Origin: Rhopalosiphum padi
Taxonomy: Eukaryota > Arthropoda > Insecta > Hemiptera > Aphididae
Length of the DNA: 64,000 nt
Direction of reading: 5' to 3'
Assembly (NCBI RefSeq): GCF_020882245.1
Contig: NC_083599.1
Span: 11,648,931-11,712,930, forward strand
The translations under genes and the position numbers were made by a program. Below, piece by piece: positions 51,601 to 63,800 of the stretch. Every line of letters begins with the position of its first letter. Positions within the stretch are counted from its first letter, which is position 1. The notes under the pieces were generated by a model, which ran no database searches, was not told the DNA's origin, and saw nothing but the letters and a program-made list of their open reading frames with translations.

Positions 51601-52799
51601 TCATCAACATTGGTCAAAAGACGATTATGAATACCTAATGCTCGCTCGGTATCTAAAACTATTAAATAATAATGAAGAAGCTCATGAGGTCAGTGGTCAT
51701 TGTGAAGAAAGCTATAGCTACAGTTGTTCCATTGAAAATAACGACAATCAAAATCAGAACAACTATGAAAAAAGACAAAGTATGCCATTGCTGCCACCGT
51801 CTGCCATGGAAGCTGTCATTTGGCCACAATGGTCATATAATACCAACGATATAAGTAATAAAATTTCAACAACTATTTCTCGTACATGGTTTACATGTTT
51901 TCGTGAATCATTGACTACCAAAATACCTAAAGCCACTATCATCGGTGAAAATACTACTACCATTGTTTCTTCTGCTGCTGCTGAAATTGATCCAAATTCA
52001 AAAGCCACCACTTCAGCTAATATCATAATGGCTGCACGTATGTTACTTTTTGCTGACTGCTGTGATGGTGGTGGTGTCACTGATGACACCAACGCTGGTA
52101 TCTTAGATAGCAGCCGTAGTTTATTCCCACCAATCAATTGGACGGGACCTCGATTGTTGAAGCTGCCACATCTATATGATGATGTTTTCCAGTACTATCA
52201 TGGTAGGGCCTGTCATCGGTGTCATGGTGTGCCACGAGAGACTAGCGTGTGTTTGGTTTGTGGTACTGTGGTATGCCTGAAAGAAAATTGTTGTAAAACA
52301 AATCACATTTACGAAGCAGTACAAGTATGTTATCTTTAATATTCATTAATATTATTAGGAAATAATGATTATCGATTGAATAAAAATTAATTATTTTTTT
52401 TTATTAAAACATTAATAGCTTGATGTTCCTTAAATATTAAATTTGTTTTATCTTGTATATTAGCACTCATTGGAATGTGGCGGTGGTACAGGTATGTTCT
52501 TAGTTGTGACTTCAAGTTCCGTTGTAGTAATTCGTGGCAAACGAGCATGTCTTTGGGGATCTGTTTACCTGGATGCATTTGGTGAAGAAGATCGGGAACT
52601 CAAGTAAATTTTTATAAATCAATTAATTTAATTAAAAATTGTATTTAAATATTGACATATTTAATTATTGTCTTAAAACAGACGTGGAAAACCATTATAT
52701 CTAAGTGCAGAACGATACAGACTGTTGGAACATCAGTGGTTGGCGCATAGATTTGATCACACTAATAAGAAATGGGTATGGCACAGAGATGCGTTGTAA
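36886..52799 (+). CDS. Ubr3: Ubr3 E3 ubiquitin-protein ligase, complete
   Basis: RING-type ubiquitin ligase of the UBR family. 23 coding exons: 36886-37219, 37290-37503, 39316-39471, 39537-39756, 39836-40136, 41779-42165, 43342-43521, 43611-44283, 44352-44494, 44588-44832, 44919-45085, 45159-45844, 45916-46059, 46375-46571 (or from 46372), 46647-47447 (or from 46644), 47557-47940, 48045-48211, 48331-48661, 48734-49190, 50509-50721, 50838-52324, 52464-52603, 52682-52799. Phases all agree, giving about 2714 aa; human UBR3 is about 1,900. The UBR box lies at about 119-190 (CRTCSISPCMSLCGDCF, GDHTGHDFNMFRSQAGGACD, FCRKH). The RING is split: CVIC near 1590, then VQTCGHHLHLRCW and CPLCRQ near 1806. 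The C-terminal UBR domain has CLVCGTVVCLKENCC, RACLWGSVYLDAFGEEDREL and RGKPLYLSAERYRLLEHQW. Start is ATG 36886, or 36892 in the same frame. Extra length comes from Gln, Ala, Ser and acidic insertions, notably in exons 4, 5, 12-16 and 21. Confidence 0.95.
37504..39315 (+). other. Ubr3 intron 2
   Basis: About 1.8 kb between the exons of the UBR box, from donor G/GTAATA to acceptor TTCAAG. Its second half is occupied by a foldback element (separate entry). The rest is AT-rich with no recognised feature. Confidence 0.75.
38403..39060. mobile_element. Nested foldback element enclosing an exon-like frame
   Basis: Outer inverted repeats lie at about 38403-38445 and 39020-39060; their shared core is TATGCGGTCTACC, and 30 of 34 bases match around it. 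Inside is a second, better-preserved inverted repeat of about 53 bp (about 38690-38742 and 38867-38918; core TAGTTTGTCAAA, then TTGTTGTCAATGAGTATAA), with two mismatches. Between the inner arms is ATTATTGCAG followed by a 28-codon frame ending TAA at 38855-38857. An extra copy of the GGTAGACCGCATA motif sits at about 38996-39009. Confidence 0.75.
40137..41778 (+). other. Ubr3 intron 5
   Basis: About 1.6 kb of AT-rich sequence from donor G/GTAAAT to acceptor TTTTTTAG. It holds the hAT-type MITE listed separately and no recognised exon. Confidence 0.75.
41109..41295. mobile_element. hAT-type MITE in Ubr3 intron 5
   Basis: Starts CAGTGGTTCTCAACCTTTTT and ends GGTTGAGAAATACTG, a clear terminal inverted repeat of the form widespread in hAT elements. 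Flanks are CCTTAATG (41101-41108) and ACTTAATG (41296-41303), an 8-bp target duplication with one mismatch. It has no coding capacity. Confidence 0.85.
42278..42559. mobile_element. piggyBac-like MITE in Ubr3 intron 6
   Basis: Perfect 11-bp terminal inverted repeats, CACTTTGACTG and CAGTCAAAGTG. The right border is TTAA (42560-42563) and the left is CTAA (42274-42277), one change from the TTAA target typical of piggyBac. The 282-bp body is GC-richer than the intron and carries short open frames on both strands, but nothing resembling a transposase. Confidence 0.7.
42564..43341 (+). other. Rest of Ubr3 intron 6
   Basis: AT-rich with no recognised feature, ending at TTGTTATAG before exon 7. 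Confidence 0.6.
49670..49850. mobile_element. pogo/Tigger-like MITE in Ubr3 intron 19
   Basis: Left end CAGTAGAATCCGCTTATTTG, followed by GGACA, is matched on the other strand by TAGAATCCACTTAATTGGGA at the right. The left border is TA. The outermost right bases have drifted. Sub-terminal GGGACA repeats recur inside. There is no transposase frame. Confidence 0.65.
49848..49895. repeat. Perfect 15-bp stem hairpin beside the pogo-like MITE
   Basis: CATTGATTATAGAAT is followed after an AT-rich loop by its exact inverse complement, ATTCTATAATCAATG. GATTCTAC occurs just outside both arms, so the hairpin may be a rearranged terminus of the neighbouring element. Confidence 0.75.
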
Positions 52800-54574
52800 A
52801 TAATATGAAGATAACAATTATGATAATGGCTTTGATAATATACACAATGTTACTTGAATTAGTAGTTTTAATATTAGTCTAACAAACAACGGCAACTGGT
52901 GTCATTACCATTTCTTTAATAATGTTGTGATATGTTTCTTATTCTAAAACCTTAATGGTATATTGTGTTGTAAACAATTTTTTATAATTATTGTTATTAT
53001 TTACGTATGAACTATTATTATTTTATTATCTTAACTATTTTACTCCCATTACAATTATATTAAAAATAATTATGTATATAAAACATGTTTATTTATGTGA
53101 ATTTATTATTAATTATTATGCCGTGTGTATGTACGTAACATAGCACCCATTCTTTTATTATCTTAATATACATATGTAATAACTACATATTTGTGAGCCG
53201 TGTTTACTTATCCATTATTATTATAATTATTATATACTTGTTTTTTGTTGTTGTAGAAGCTATACAACTATCAACTGTATCACACCTATGTATACACTTG
53301 AATAATATATATTTAATAATAACAATATTAATGATGTAGAATGTACAACTACTTTTTATACTTAAATATTATTTGTCATATTTTAGTGTGTTCCCTTAAA
53401 TTAAATTTAAGTAATGACATATTTATGTGTTAGAAATTTTAGAAATCTAACAGAAAGCTTGTTATTTAGGTAGATAATCAACCATTTCCACTTTTTGTAT
53501 TTATTTATCTGTGATAGGAAATAAAGTCATTTTCTTCACAGATGTATAGTATTTAGATGTAAAAATATTATTATCATTTTATAGGTAGTAAAATGCACTG
53601 ATATTATTATAGTTATGATAATTTGTGTATTTATATTAAATTTAAGATATTAAAGTATTCAGAACTAACTGTATTCTGAAATGTAAAATGGTTGGTTAAA
53701 CATGTAAGAAAAAATGCCTACAACTTAAAGCTATTAACAATTTTTAAGATAATAGGAATTATTTTCAACCATCAAATCTAATGTTTAACCAAACATAATA
53801 CTAAGTAATAAATTAAAAGTGTTAAATGTATAAGTTAAATGATGATATTTTCAAAATATTTAATTTATTGTAAACAACAATTGAAACTTAAATTTTATAT
53901 GTAATTTGAGCTACGATTAAAGATATATCTTTAATCGTTATTTGAGCTTAAAAAAATATCTGTAAAATATTGTTTTTTCATCTGAGATCAGTGTAGTATA
54001 AAAAAAAAGTCAATTTTAGATTTAGGATTCTCTATAAATAATAAAATATGTATGGACGATAAATCCATTTTGTCTTGTAACACTGTACAAATTGGCATAT
54101 CAAGAAACAGTTTTTTAACCATGTACTTTGTTGTATGTCACAGGATTTACTTCATACTGTATCATACTATAAAATTGCATATTAATTGTATTTTCAGTAT
54201 ACTCCATACTTTATAGGTATTTATATATTGTATGTTAGATTGAACAATTTACCTTTTAAAACATCAATTATTAAGATTAATTGTACTTATTGTAATGTGG
54301 TTTTAATTGTATACTCTATTTGGGGGGAGCTATTTACATAATTTAAATCCTTGCTTGTTTAACTAATATTATTCTAATTATTAACTGCAGGTAAAATGTA
54401 TATTACAAAAATGAAACAAATATTTTTTATGTATATTTTAAACTATAAAAAGGGGAATTCTTGAAAACGGTTCAGTTAGATTAAATTAATAGACAGTTTT
54501 GAAATCAAATATACGGCCCCCCCATACAAATAATAAAAATAAACAAATTTACATAATTTTATCTAACTTTATTT
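52800..54574 (+). other. Ubr3 3' UTR and downstream DNA
   Basis: AT-rich sequence after the TAA stop. Several AATAAA signals occur, for example at about 53520, but the polyadenylation site cannot be chosen from sequence alone. A perfect palindrome is listed separately. Confidence 0.5.
53904..53948. repeat. Perfect 26-bp palindrome between 9-bp direct repeats
   Basis: The palindrome at 53913-53938 has half-site ACGATTAAAGATA followed by its exact complement. It is bounded by ATTTGAGCT at 53904-53912 and again at 53940-53948. The arrangement resembles a minimal hairpin inserted with duplication of its target. Confidence 0.85.
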
Positions 54575-55135
54575 AAGAGGATATTATACCCGCATCTGTT
54601 TTCTCTGTTTTACATACATTCAGTTTGAAAATTTTCATTCAGCAGAATTCATTTTAAGATGTTCGCTTTTACCTATTATCAAATTAAAAGGTAAGAAAAT
54701 GTCATGCTTTTATTGATATTATCATTTTAAAGTCGTAATCATATATATCAGCCTTGGTCGTAATATTTTACATAGCTATAACTCACTTTAAAATGAAAAT
54801 ATAAATAAAATCATTTGACATTTCTTAGTTTTACCTTTAAATTTGATAAGTAAATTTACTCTTAATATTAAAGCGAAGATCACAAAATAAGTTCTGCTGA
54901 ACGCATAGGCGCAGCTAGGTGGGTGAGCCCAGACAGTTTTTTAAATTTGTTATGTTAGTGTCAAATGTCAATAATCAATACTAGTGGTGTAAACTAGGGT
55001 AAAGCCCTAAGTGTTGCTGATAGTAATTTAGCCTACCCGGAAATAGAGCACTAGTTGCGCCTATGGCTGAACGCAAATTTGGTATGATATACGTTAATAA
55101 GACAGAGACAACGCATGCGGGTGTAACGTCCTCTT
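54575..55135. mobile_element. Foldback DNA transposon, interrupted by a second element
   Basis: Ends are AAGAGGATATTATACCCGCA and, on the other strand, AAGAGGACGTTACACCCGCA. The inverted similarity continues far inward: TTCTCTG against TGTCTCTG, then TTCAGCAGAA, TTCGCTTTTA and AAATGTCA with their counterparts. Arms are therefore at least about 200 bp, with mismatches. The right arm is split by the 162-bp element at 54904-55065. No coding frame is present. Confidence 0.8.
54904..55065. mobile_element. Nested hAT-type MITE with perfect 8-bp duplication
   Basis: Starts CATAGGCGCAGCTAG and ends CTAGTTGCGCCTATG, inverted repeats with one mismatch in 15. It is flanked by a perfect GCTGAACG at 54896-54903 and 55066-55073. 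Removing the element and one repeat restores the right arm of the surrounding foldback element, which shows the order of insertion. Confidence 0.88.
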
Positions 55136-55646
55136 AGTGACGAAATAAACATGTAATTATTAATAATGGGAAAGTCGGTTCCAAAAACCTCACAGTCATC
55201 GAACCATAAAGTAATAGTGTTTGATGTTTCACGCCTTCACGGCATGTCGACATAATAATATATATTATATTATTGTACATTCATAAAAACCACGATAAAA
55301 TATATATAAGATATTATATCTTTAATCGTGATAAAAACTTATTATGAAATAGGTTTATCCATGTGATATGAATGTGATAACCGATGACACCTCTAAAACA
55401 CAAAAATAAAGGATTTTGAAACGATAAAAACTTTTTTCATATTAGTGATATAAAAAAATTAAATACGATGTTGCACAGTTTTTGCGATGTTTTCCTTTTC
55501 ATAGTGTGAACATTTGGTTGGTTAATTTCTATAGGGTTCCCATACAAATTTACAAATATTCCATATCAAATTAATCTGGGACAGATATCAAAAATAGAAA
55601 ATTAAATTAGACTAAAAATATTATTGAATCATATAATTAGGTATTG
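55136..55646. other. Intergenic AT-rich DNA
   Basis: No gene seen. Contains TA-rich hairpin-prone sequence around 55255-55330. Confidence 0.45.
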
Positions 55647-55946
55647 CAGTAGAGCGACGATTATCCACATTAATTGGGATCGAGGGGGTGCGGATAATCA
55701 AATAAGTATTAAAAATAAAATTTAAGACTAGTTTACTGTGTGTATAACGTATAGATAATAGATACCTATAGTATGATAGGTACATTAGAGAGCCGTAATA
55801 AATAATAAAATAAAAATAATCTCGCTCTCGCATTTCATAATATATACTCGATAAAACGAACATAACAAATAATAAAACCAAATTAAATTAGACAAAAAAT
55901 ACATTTGTACAAACATTTTGTGATGCGGATAATCGACGCTCTACTG
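55647..55946. mobile_element. pogo/Tigger-like MITE
   Basis: Left end CAGTAGAGCGACGATTATCC is matched on the other strand by CAGTAGAGCGTCGATTATCC at the right; inward similarity includes GCGGATAATC. TA follows the right end; the left TA is not preserved. The minus-strand frame inside is hydrophobic and resembles no transposase. Confidence 0.75.
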
Positions 55947-57164
55947 TATATAATATAATAAATATAATAATATATACATTTAAAAAATGTATTTTAATAT
56001 TTTATACACTATACATAATAATGCAAACAATTTTCTTTTCGTAAATTGTATTTATTGTTCAATAAATTATAATACTTTTTTAGGTAGGTACTAAAAAGAT
56101 TATTATTAAACATTAAAAAATTGGTAAGTATTTAAATTTGCTTGTATTGGACTGGGTTCTCCTGTCTCCTTTTTTTTATCGCACTATTCATAATAACAAG
56201 ATGAACATTATACTGTTTTAGACATTGATTTAGACATTTAGTAGACAATTTAACCGAAAAAAGTAAAGATGGCTGAATCTTAGCATACACGAAAAATTGG
56301 AAGTCTTTTTGTAGTTATACTTGCACATTAAAATAGTTAGAATAATTATAAATGATCCTGATTCCTGATGAAAGATTTTTAGTGAAATTTGTTGTTGTTT
56401 TTTTTTTTTTAATTTATGAAATATGTACCTAATCGCCTTCGTATATTCTTAGGAAGACTTCGGAGATAGGTGTAGGTAATCCAGCCACATGCATGTTTCT
56501 ATATTTTACCGTTATCATGCATTATTGACAACAATTTTAAGTTATAATGTTCAAAGTTTATGAATGTACTAATTTTTTTTTAAATAATTTATCGTTATAA
56601 AAAATCATTACATTTTTAGTTGAGCTTTGTAAACATCAAAATATAAAATGTAGAAATATCAGCCACTGAGATACAAATATACAAATAGTGATGAGTTTTC
56701 TCGTTTTCTGGCAACAAAGTGATGTTGACATGTCAAGGACACATACATCTATATGCCTACTAAATTTAATTATTTACAACATGTACCATTCAATTACCAT
56801 AAGAAGAATTTGTATACTTTATCAGATCTTAATATTTATACATGAAATTGATAGTGACAGAATTCAATTTATGTAGAAAGTAAAATTAATTTTATTGATT
56901 TCTACATTTTATTTAGATAAAAATAAAAGTTTTTAGTTTTCTAAGTTTAATATAATTTGATTGAAATATAAGATAATTATATTAACCTTGGTAAAATTAT
57001 ATTATTTCAAACCCATTCTATGTAATTTAAAGTCTCACAAAAAAAAATAATTTCCTACCTTAACTATTCAATTTATTTATACTATTTTATACTATTTCAT
57101 CCTCAACTGGACTATTTTCAACTTCATTGAATTAGGAAATATACAATATCAGTTATAATGATCA
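55947..57164. other. Intergenic DNA, nothing recognised
   Basis: AT-rich; no gene, RNA or clear repeat was recognised. Confidence 0.45.
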
Positions 57165-57620
57165 ACTTAAAAAAGTGGGAAAGTGGGTATCGCTCTGCTG
57201 TATAGTAGAGATGGAGAGTAGGAAGGTCACTGGTCATTTTAATGGATGTGTTAAATTTGAATGAAATGACAGGTATCATTGTATACGAAAAACGAATCTG
57301 AATGGAGATGATTTGTCAGTCAATGATTGAAATTTTAATTGTCTATAAGTAACTTAAAAAAGGACAAAATATTTTGAAAATTTAATCGTAAATAGATAAC
57401 CATAATATAAACATTTGGTAAAAATTTCAAGTATTTACAATGATTTGTTTTTGATTTACAGAAAATAAAAAATCGATTTTGTCAAAAAGTGGTTATACAT
57501 AAAAATTCCCGTTATTCTGTTACTTTTTCAGGGGTTTTGAAAACAACTGCAATTGTTTTACTTTTGGTCGAAGTACTAACTAGATGAATTTTCCTTTTCA
57601 AAGAGAGGCTGAAGTCAAAA
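57165..57620. repeat. Dispersed repeat copy (also near 29040, 32590 and 34030)
   Basis: This segment contains GTGGGTATCGCTCTGCTGTA, GTGTTAAATTTGAAT and, further on, AAAATTTCAAGT and TAAAAATTCCCGTT. Diverged versions of the middle motif occur at about 29160 and 32658, and of the last two at about 34105 and 34175. The spacing and order agree, so these are copies of one repeat family of at least 450 bp. No terminal repeats or coding frame could be defined. Confidence 0.6.
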
Positions 57621-60600
57621 ATCAAAGCATTATTACTACTCCAAAACGCGATGACAGACACAAAAATAAAAAAAAAACACACATAATTTTAAAATCAATA
57701 CATTCATCACTCCGTTCAAAATCTAAAAGTACATATAATTATAATCTTTGTTTTAAATGCAATTTATATAAACCCTCATCCCCTCACTATGGTTATGATG
57801 AAATTTTCAATTATTAAAATTTACATTTAAAGAATAGAAGAAACTTTCAATACATTCGATTTCTATTTTAATTACCAAATAACAATTTATATTACTTCTC
57901 CTAATTAAGCAATATTTCCTTTAAGATAAATTATCATACCTCATATTAAAAATATAAGCTTATTTTGTATTAAATATAATTTACAAAACTATCAGAAATA
58001 AAATGAATAATGTAGAATTTTTTTAATAATAAATGTATATCTATTATATTTATTCTTACTTTATTTATCTAATTGTTTATTTCATCTTATTTGAATAAAG
58101 AAAAATATGTTAAATATTTAGTTAATATATCTACAATGTATATTACATATATCTTATATGTGTTATCCATGTTGTAAATTTAACTAACTGTTCGTTAATT
58201 AAAAATAAAATAATATTAATATTATTTAATGTTTATTATTTATTCTTATACAATAATTAAAATATTATTACACAATATGTATATTTGTGATGTAAGATAA
58301 AAAAAAAATTATAATGGGAATGTATGTGATGTTGGAATCTTTTAATTAAAACTTTAGTTACTAATTTTTCTTAAGTAAACCTGAATTATATTTTACAATG
58401 CTATATATTTACTAAACAAAACTAAAAACCCATTGCAACAAAAAGGTTTGAATTAAAAAAGAACAATAACTGCATCAAAGCTAATGAATATTTGGCTACT
58501 TTATTTATTGCAAAAAATAAAAACGTAACCATTTAAAATAATAAAGCTAAACACAATGCATTTACAAAACATATGTGTTTATGTACACAGTTTTTATGTA
58601 AGGTAATGTTAAAATAATAAATATAAATATTATAATTTTAATATAATGTAATAGTGTATTTATTTTCATAAATGTTCTACATGACATGAGAGAAAATCAC
58701 AAAAACAATATTCTGTGAATAATGTTTGAGTAAACCTAGTGCATAACTACTAGTTTGAAAATTACTACACAAGCAAACACAAAAAACGATAAATAATAGT
58801 AGTCTCCAAGCTCTTATTAACATTTCAATAAATTAAAGAAAAAAAAAATACATTACTGATTCATCAGTCAACTGCTAGTAACTTACATATAAACAGTACA
58901 ATTAATGTAATTTAAAAGTTTTTTCATACATTTCAATAATAATTTATTGTATTTTTTTTATTAAATTATACTATATAAATATAAATTATAAAAAATAAAA
59001 TGCTGCAAAAAATTGTGATGGGAAATTAATTATTGTCTTCTAAACTTAGTTGTAACTAATAGTTAAAATAAAATAAAAATAAAAAAAAAAAACACCAACC
59101 AAAGTTAAAAAAAAATTAAATTAAATTGTAACTAGAGTTGATTAGAAGCACCACAGTGACATAATAAATTTCTAAATTTGTTTAATAAAAATGACTAGGT
59201 TTTTTGGTAATTATACATTATTACGTCTTATAAGAAATAGAAAAAACAAAAATCAATAACATAATTAATAATCGCAAATAGTATTCAATAGTGTATAAAA
59301 TTGTTTCTTGATTAACAATTAAATAGATTATTACACATACATCATTGTATAAATATTTCTAAAAATGGTATGAATCTAAAGAATATAATTAACTAATACA
59401 AATTTTAGCTATACAATTAAAGACTGCAAAACAAGATTGTCAAACTCAAAATTCAAGTCTTATTGGTTATTTAATTTTTTTTGTTTTGTAAAAAATTAGC
59501 TAATGGTTTATGAAGTTATATGAATTACATTATTCGCATTTTTGATTTGAATATTAATAACACATTCAGTCTTTTTAACCATTAATTTCCTAAACAATTA
59601 TATTCTATTTAAACATACAATTAACAAAAAGTATATCGAATTGTAATGCAAGTATAAATATTGTACATAAATATCATATTTATTGTTTTTGTATAACTTT
59701 ATTATTAAATGTAAAGAAAAAATATATGAATATTTTAGTAACCAATAATCCGATTAACGAGTTTGACGTCTTTATTTAGTAGCATAATAGGTACTGACAG
59801 ATATATTAATAAAAGTAAAGGTCGAGTAACAATTAGGAACTTGACAATAGTGCGTTTATAGGAGCTGCTTTTAAATAGGTTATCTATGTATTAACTTATT
59901 AGTAGGTATGCGTACAGGTCAAAGAGATCTTTAAAATGTAGAGCTAATTTTTTTTTTTTCCCATAAAAACAAATGTGAATAAACAAAAATATGTTATCAT
60001 CGTGTGTCATTTGAAATATTTATAGAGCAGGTAAAAACCTTAGAATACTACTTTTATCACAGCCTTTAGGGGTTGTTGACAATATTTAAATAAATTATGT
60101 ATGTACTAAATAAATAAACAAATGAACACAAGACATAAAGTTGTTTTAAATGTGAAAAACAAATTAAAACCGTATACAACACACAAAAAATACCAATGAG
60201 ATGCAATGGTGAAGGTACAGCAATTAAAATTTTAAACTAAATTATAAATTCCATTAACAATATTTTACTCAAAAATTTGAATGAATAAAGTTGTACGATT
60301 ATTACATTAGATTAATGTTATTTTCAATGATATATGTATAATGTATATAAATAAATTTAAATTTAAGACACTAATACAATAGAATATTGTTAATATTAAA
60401 TTAAATTTAAATAATTAATTATTATTTTACATTTTGTTTTATGATTATGTGAAATATAACCATCAGGTAAAAAAAAGTTCGAGAACTGTGGTTAAACTAA
60501 AATCTAGTTTAGAAAAATAGGTAGTTGCAGAAAGTAAATTAACTGAATTAAATGGAAAATTGTAGTATGAAAATAAGCCACAGAGAAAATTTGGTCTTTC

Positions 60601-60637
60601 TTGGATTTGAATTTAAAAACTCAATTGGCATCTCTTA

Positions 60638-60669
<32 letters not shown>

Positions 60670-60847
60670 ATATTATAATATTAAATAATTACGTTAAAAT
60701 AAATAAAATACAATATATGATTCATAAACACGTTTTATGCGAGATTAAAAGTTTAAACTAATTATTCAATTACACTGAAAATAGTGTAATATATCTTCAA
60801 TGAAAATGAATATAATAATATAATCTATCAATTTATAATATACTATT
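57621..60847 (-). other. Intergenic DNA and probable 3' UTR of the right-hand gene
   Basis: AT-rich throughout. The minus-strand gene ends at 60848, so its 3' UTR occupies the right part. Several TTTATT strings (AATAAA on the minus strand) are possible poly-A signals. Short frames such as 57584-57817 are Lys/Ser-rich products of composition. Confidence 0.45.
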
Positions 60848-63800
60848 TTAATCTCTTGCAAGCTCAGTAGGTTTAAAAATTTGGTACCGGCGACATCTGT
60901 AAGAATAAGTAATATTTCAATATATATATTATAATATACAAAAAAATAAGAATATAAAATATTTAACATACCTAGCATTATTTTCGACAAGAGTTTGGAC
61001 ATCTGACGAATACATACTCGGTGGTGGTATCAAGGTAGGAGATGATAAAATATCAGACTCATAATTTCGTTCAAGACTTCTACTTGATGACCCAGATACA
61101 GGTCTGTAATTTGAAAATAATCCAGTATTATCATCTTGACTACCAGAAAATCTACAAAAATATAAAATAATATAATAAGTAATTTACTATTTAACATTTA
61201 AATATTATGTAATATAATTAAATGGTGATTTCGATTTGTGAAATTTAAAATACAAAAATAAAAATGACACAAAAATCAGTATTTTCTTCAAAATTATTAA
61301 AAAAAAGTACATTTCAAGAAATCTAAAGTGTTATATTAAAGGGATTAAAAAATAATTTTTTACACAGTGAATATTTAAAATTATGTAAAATAAAGACATA
61401 TTTACCTAGATCTATAATATGATTCTCTTGACTTTCGCATTTGAGGTCTTTGAAATCGTAAATTTAATTGAGATGGGTCAGTTACATATTTATCTTGAAG
61501 TTGTCGCCGTCTTCGAAGACCTGGAGTGTACTGATCATCAATTTCTTCAGAAGTCGGTGGCTTACTACGCACTTCTGTGGATAAATTTTGACCACGACAT
61601 TTTAAAAGTGCTTCTGGTAGTTGTTTTCCACTATTACTAGTCGCACTTGATTTTGATTCATCACTAGAAAAAAAAGAAACAATTTTTCAATAAAAAAATT
61701 AATTATGTGTACTCAACATTAATTAAAAAAAATATATTTATTATATACCTGAACATTGCCAAATTTATTTCATTTGATTCTGATAATTTTTGGTTGACGG
61801 GTAGTGGAATTTTACTGTTTTTGTTAAGAATTATGGGTTGAGGTGGTTTTTTACTTCTAGAATGATACATTTTTGGATGAGTTTTATAATTATTTCATAA
61901 ATAAAGAAAGATAAATGAAAGGTGTTTACATTTTTAATTGATTATTTAAATAATTATAGTAAGAATACAAAATAAAATGATTTATAAAAAAATAAGTATT
62001 AATTGATAAATGGAAAATAAATCAAATATAAAAAATTGTTAACACTAATATTAATACAATTAAAACATAACTACTCAAAGTCAACTCCATATTTGATATT
62101 TTTTTTTTAGTTAATTTGGATAGACATATACCTGCTATGATCTGAGATTTTGTTATTTTGATCGGAAGAGGAATAAGATTTTACACTAATGTTAGATAAT
62201 TCGTTTTCATCAAAATGTTTCCCATTTATGTTCATAATATCACTACTATTTCTGTTTCTAGCCCATTTTCGGTGAGCTGTAAACAAACAAAAAAGTTTTA
62301 TTTTTTTAGTTTGGTATAGTTGTTGCATAAGTTAAACTAAATTAAAACTAAAAACTGTTAATTATGGCATAAAAACAATTTTAATGGTCAAACATATTAT
62401 GGTGTTAAATTTGTTAGAAAAAAATAATTTCATAACAATATTAATAAAACATTAGACTAAGATAAACTGCTGCATATTAAAATAAAATATAAAATGCTGT
62501 TAAGTATTTGTTAATGATTTTCAATTGTTAGAACGGACCTTCATCATCTTTCTCGATACAATCAATCGGTTTTGAACTTGTCGTGTCACAGTAATTATCA
62601 TTATCATTCAGATGTCGATCAACGACTCTTATTTCCAATTTTCCAGATACCGTTTCCATTGGGCAATTTTCAGATACATCATTCCCTATTTATGCCGTAA
62701 TTTATACACATGATTTTAAATTGACCGAAGGATGTATTATATAAATAAAATTATATTTTTATGCCAAGAGAATAATGTTTTTTACATAACAACATTTGTA
62801 TTCCAAATATCATGTAGGAATTCTATAAATTAGAAATACTAAAATAGTTTGGATATTTCAGAAAGTAAAAGAAATCAAAAGAAATTGTAAAAATTATACT
62901 AAAAAATGATTTGGTAAATAATAAACTTTTATTTAACAAACAAAAACATTTAATTTTAGTTAATTTATGTCATTATTCTTATTTAAATTAGTTTAAGAGA
63001 ATTTTAAAAAAATAGATAAAAATGTATTTTCATTTTAATTCAATTTTAATAATTTTTCTTTTCTTTTTAATTCAATTATTAAGCCTAATATTAAATTAAA
63101 AGTAAAATATTATAATATATAATATTTAAAATGTATTTATTTTTTATTAAAAAGTAAATTTTTTAAAACTGAACATTTCCTAAAATAGGGAAGAACATTT
63201 ATGTAACACTCACCATTTTTTAGTGATTCATCGGCAAATAATTTTCCCGATAATTCATCACCATCATTGGAAGATCTGGTTGTGTTAGTGGTAACTTGTA
63301 GAGAAGGAACTTTTAATTTCATTTTTGTTTGTTGTATGAATTGAGTTTGAAATTCTTTTTTAGGAATAATGCTCAAACTAATGTTCTATAAACCACAAAC
63401 AAATACAAACTTTATTTTTTGCCACTATAACATCAAGCTTGGCACATGCTACTGAGTAAACTTACATCTAGACTAACAGATCTTTGTAATTTCTTTGTAA
63501 TACTTTTTTCAGAGTTCCTTACAGCTATATTTCTACTTGTATCAAGTTCATACACAATATCATCAAAGACGGCTTCTTGTAACCAGGGTGGTTCAAGGTT
63601 TGTTCTAGTTAGACATATGCATTTTAATAAAAAATATATTCAAAGTTAAGACAGTTTAAAAATTGTTTATGTTAATTTACCTTATTTTTGTAGCAATTTG
63701 TATTTCACTCCAAGCTCGTGATAAGACTGAATTATTTATCAGATTATCAGTGCATTTTGAAAAACATTGTGCTAACTGATCTTTACCAGATATCTTATCT

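Noticed and set aside
57584..57817. 77-codon Lys/Ser-rich frame
   Set aside because: It starts in a dispersed repeat and continues in AT-rich DNA. Composition alone explains it.
61419..61640. 73-codon plus-strand frame
   Set aside because: It is the antisense of a well-supported minus-strand exon (61406-61663) with matching splice sites and phase.
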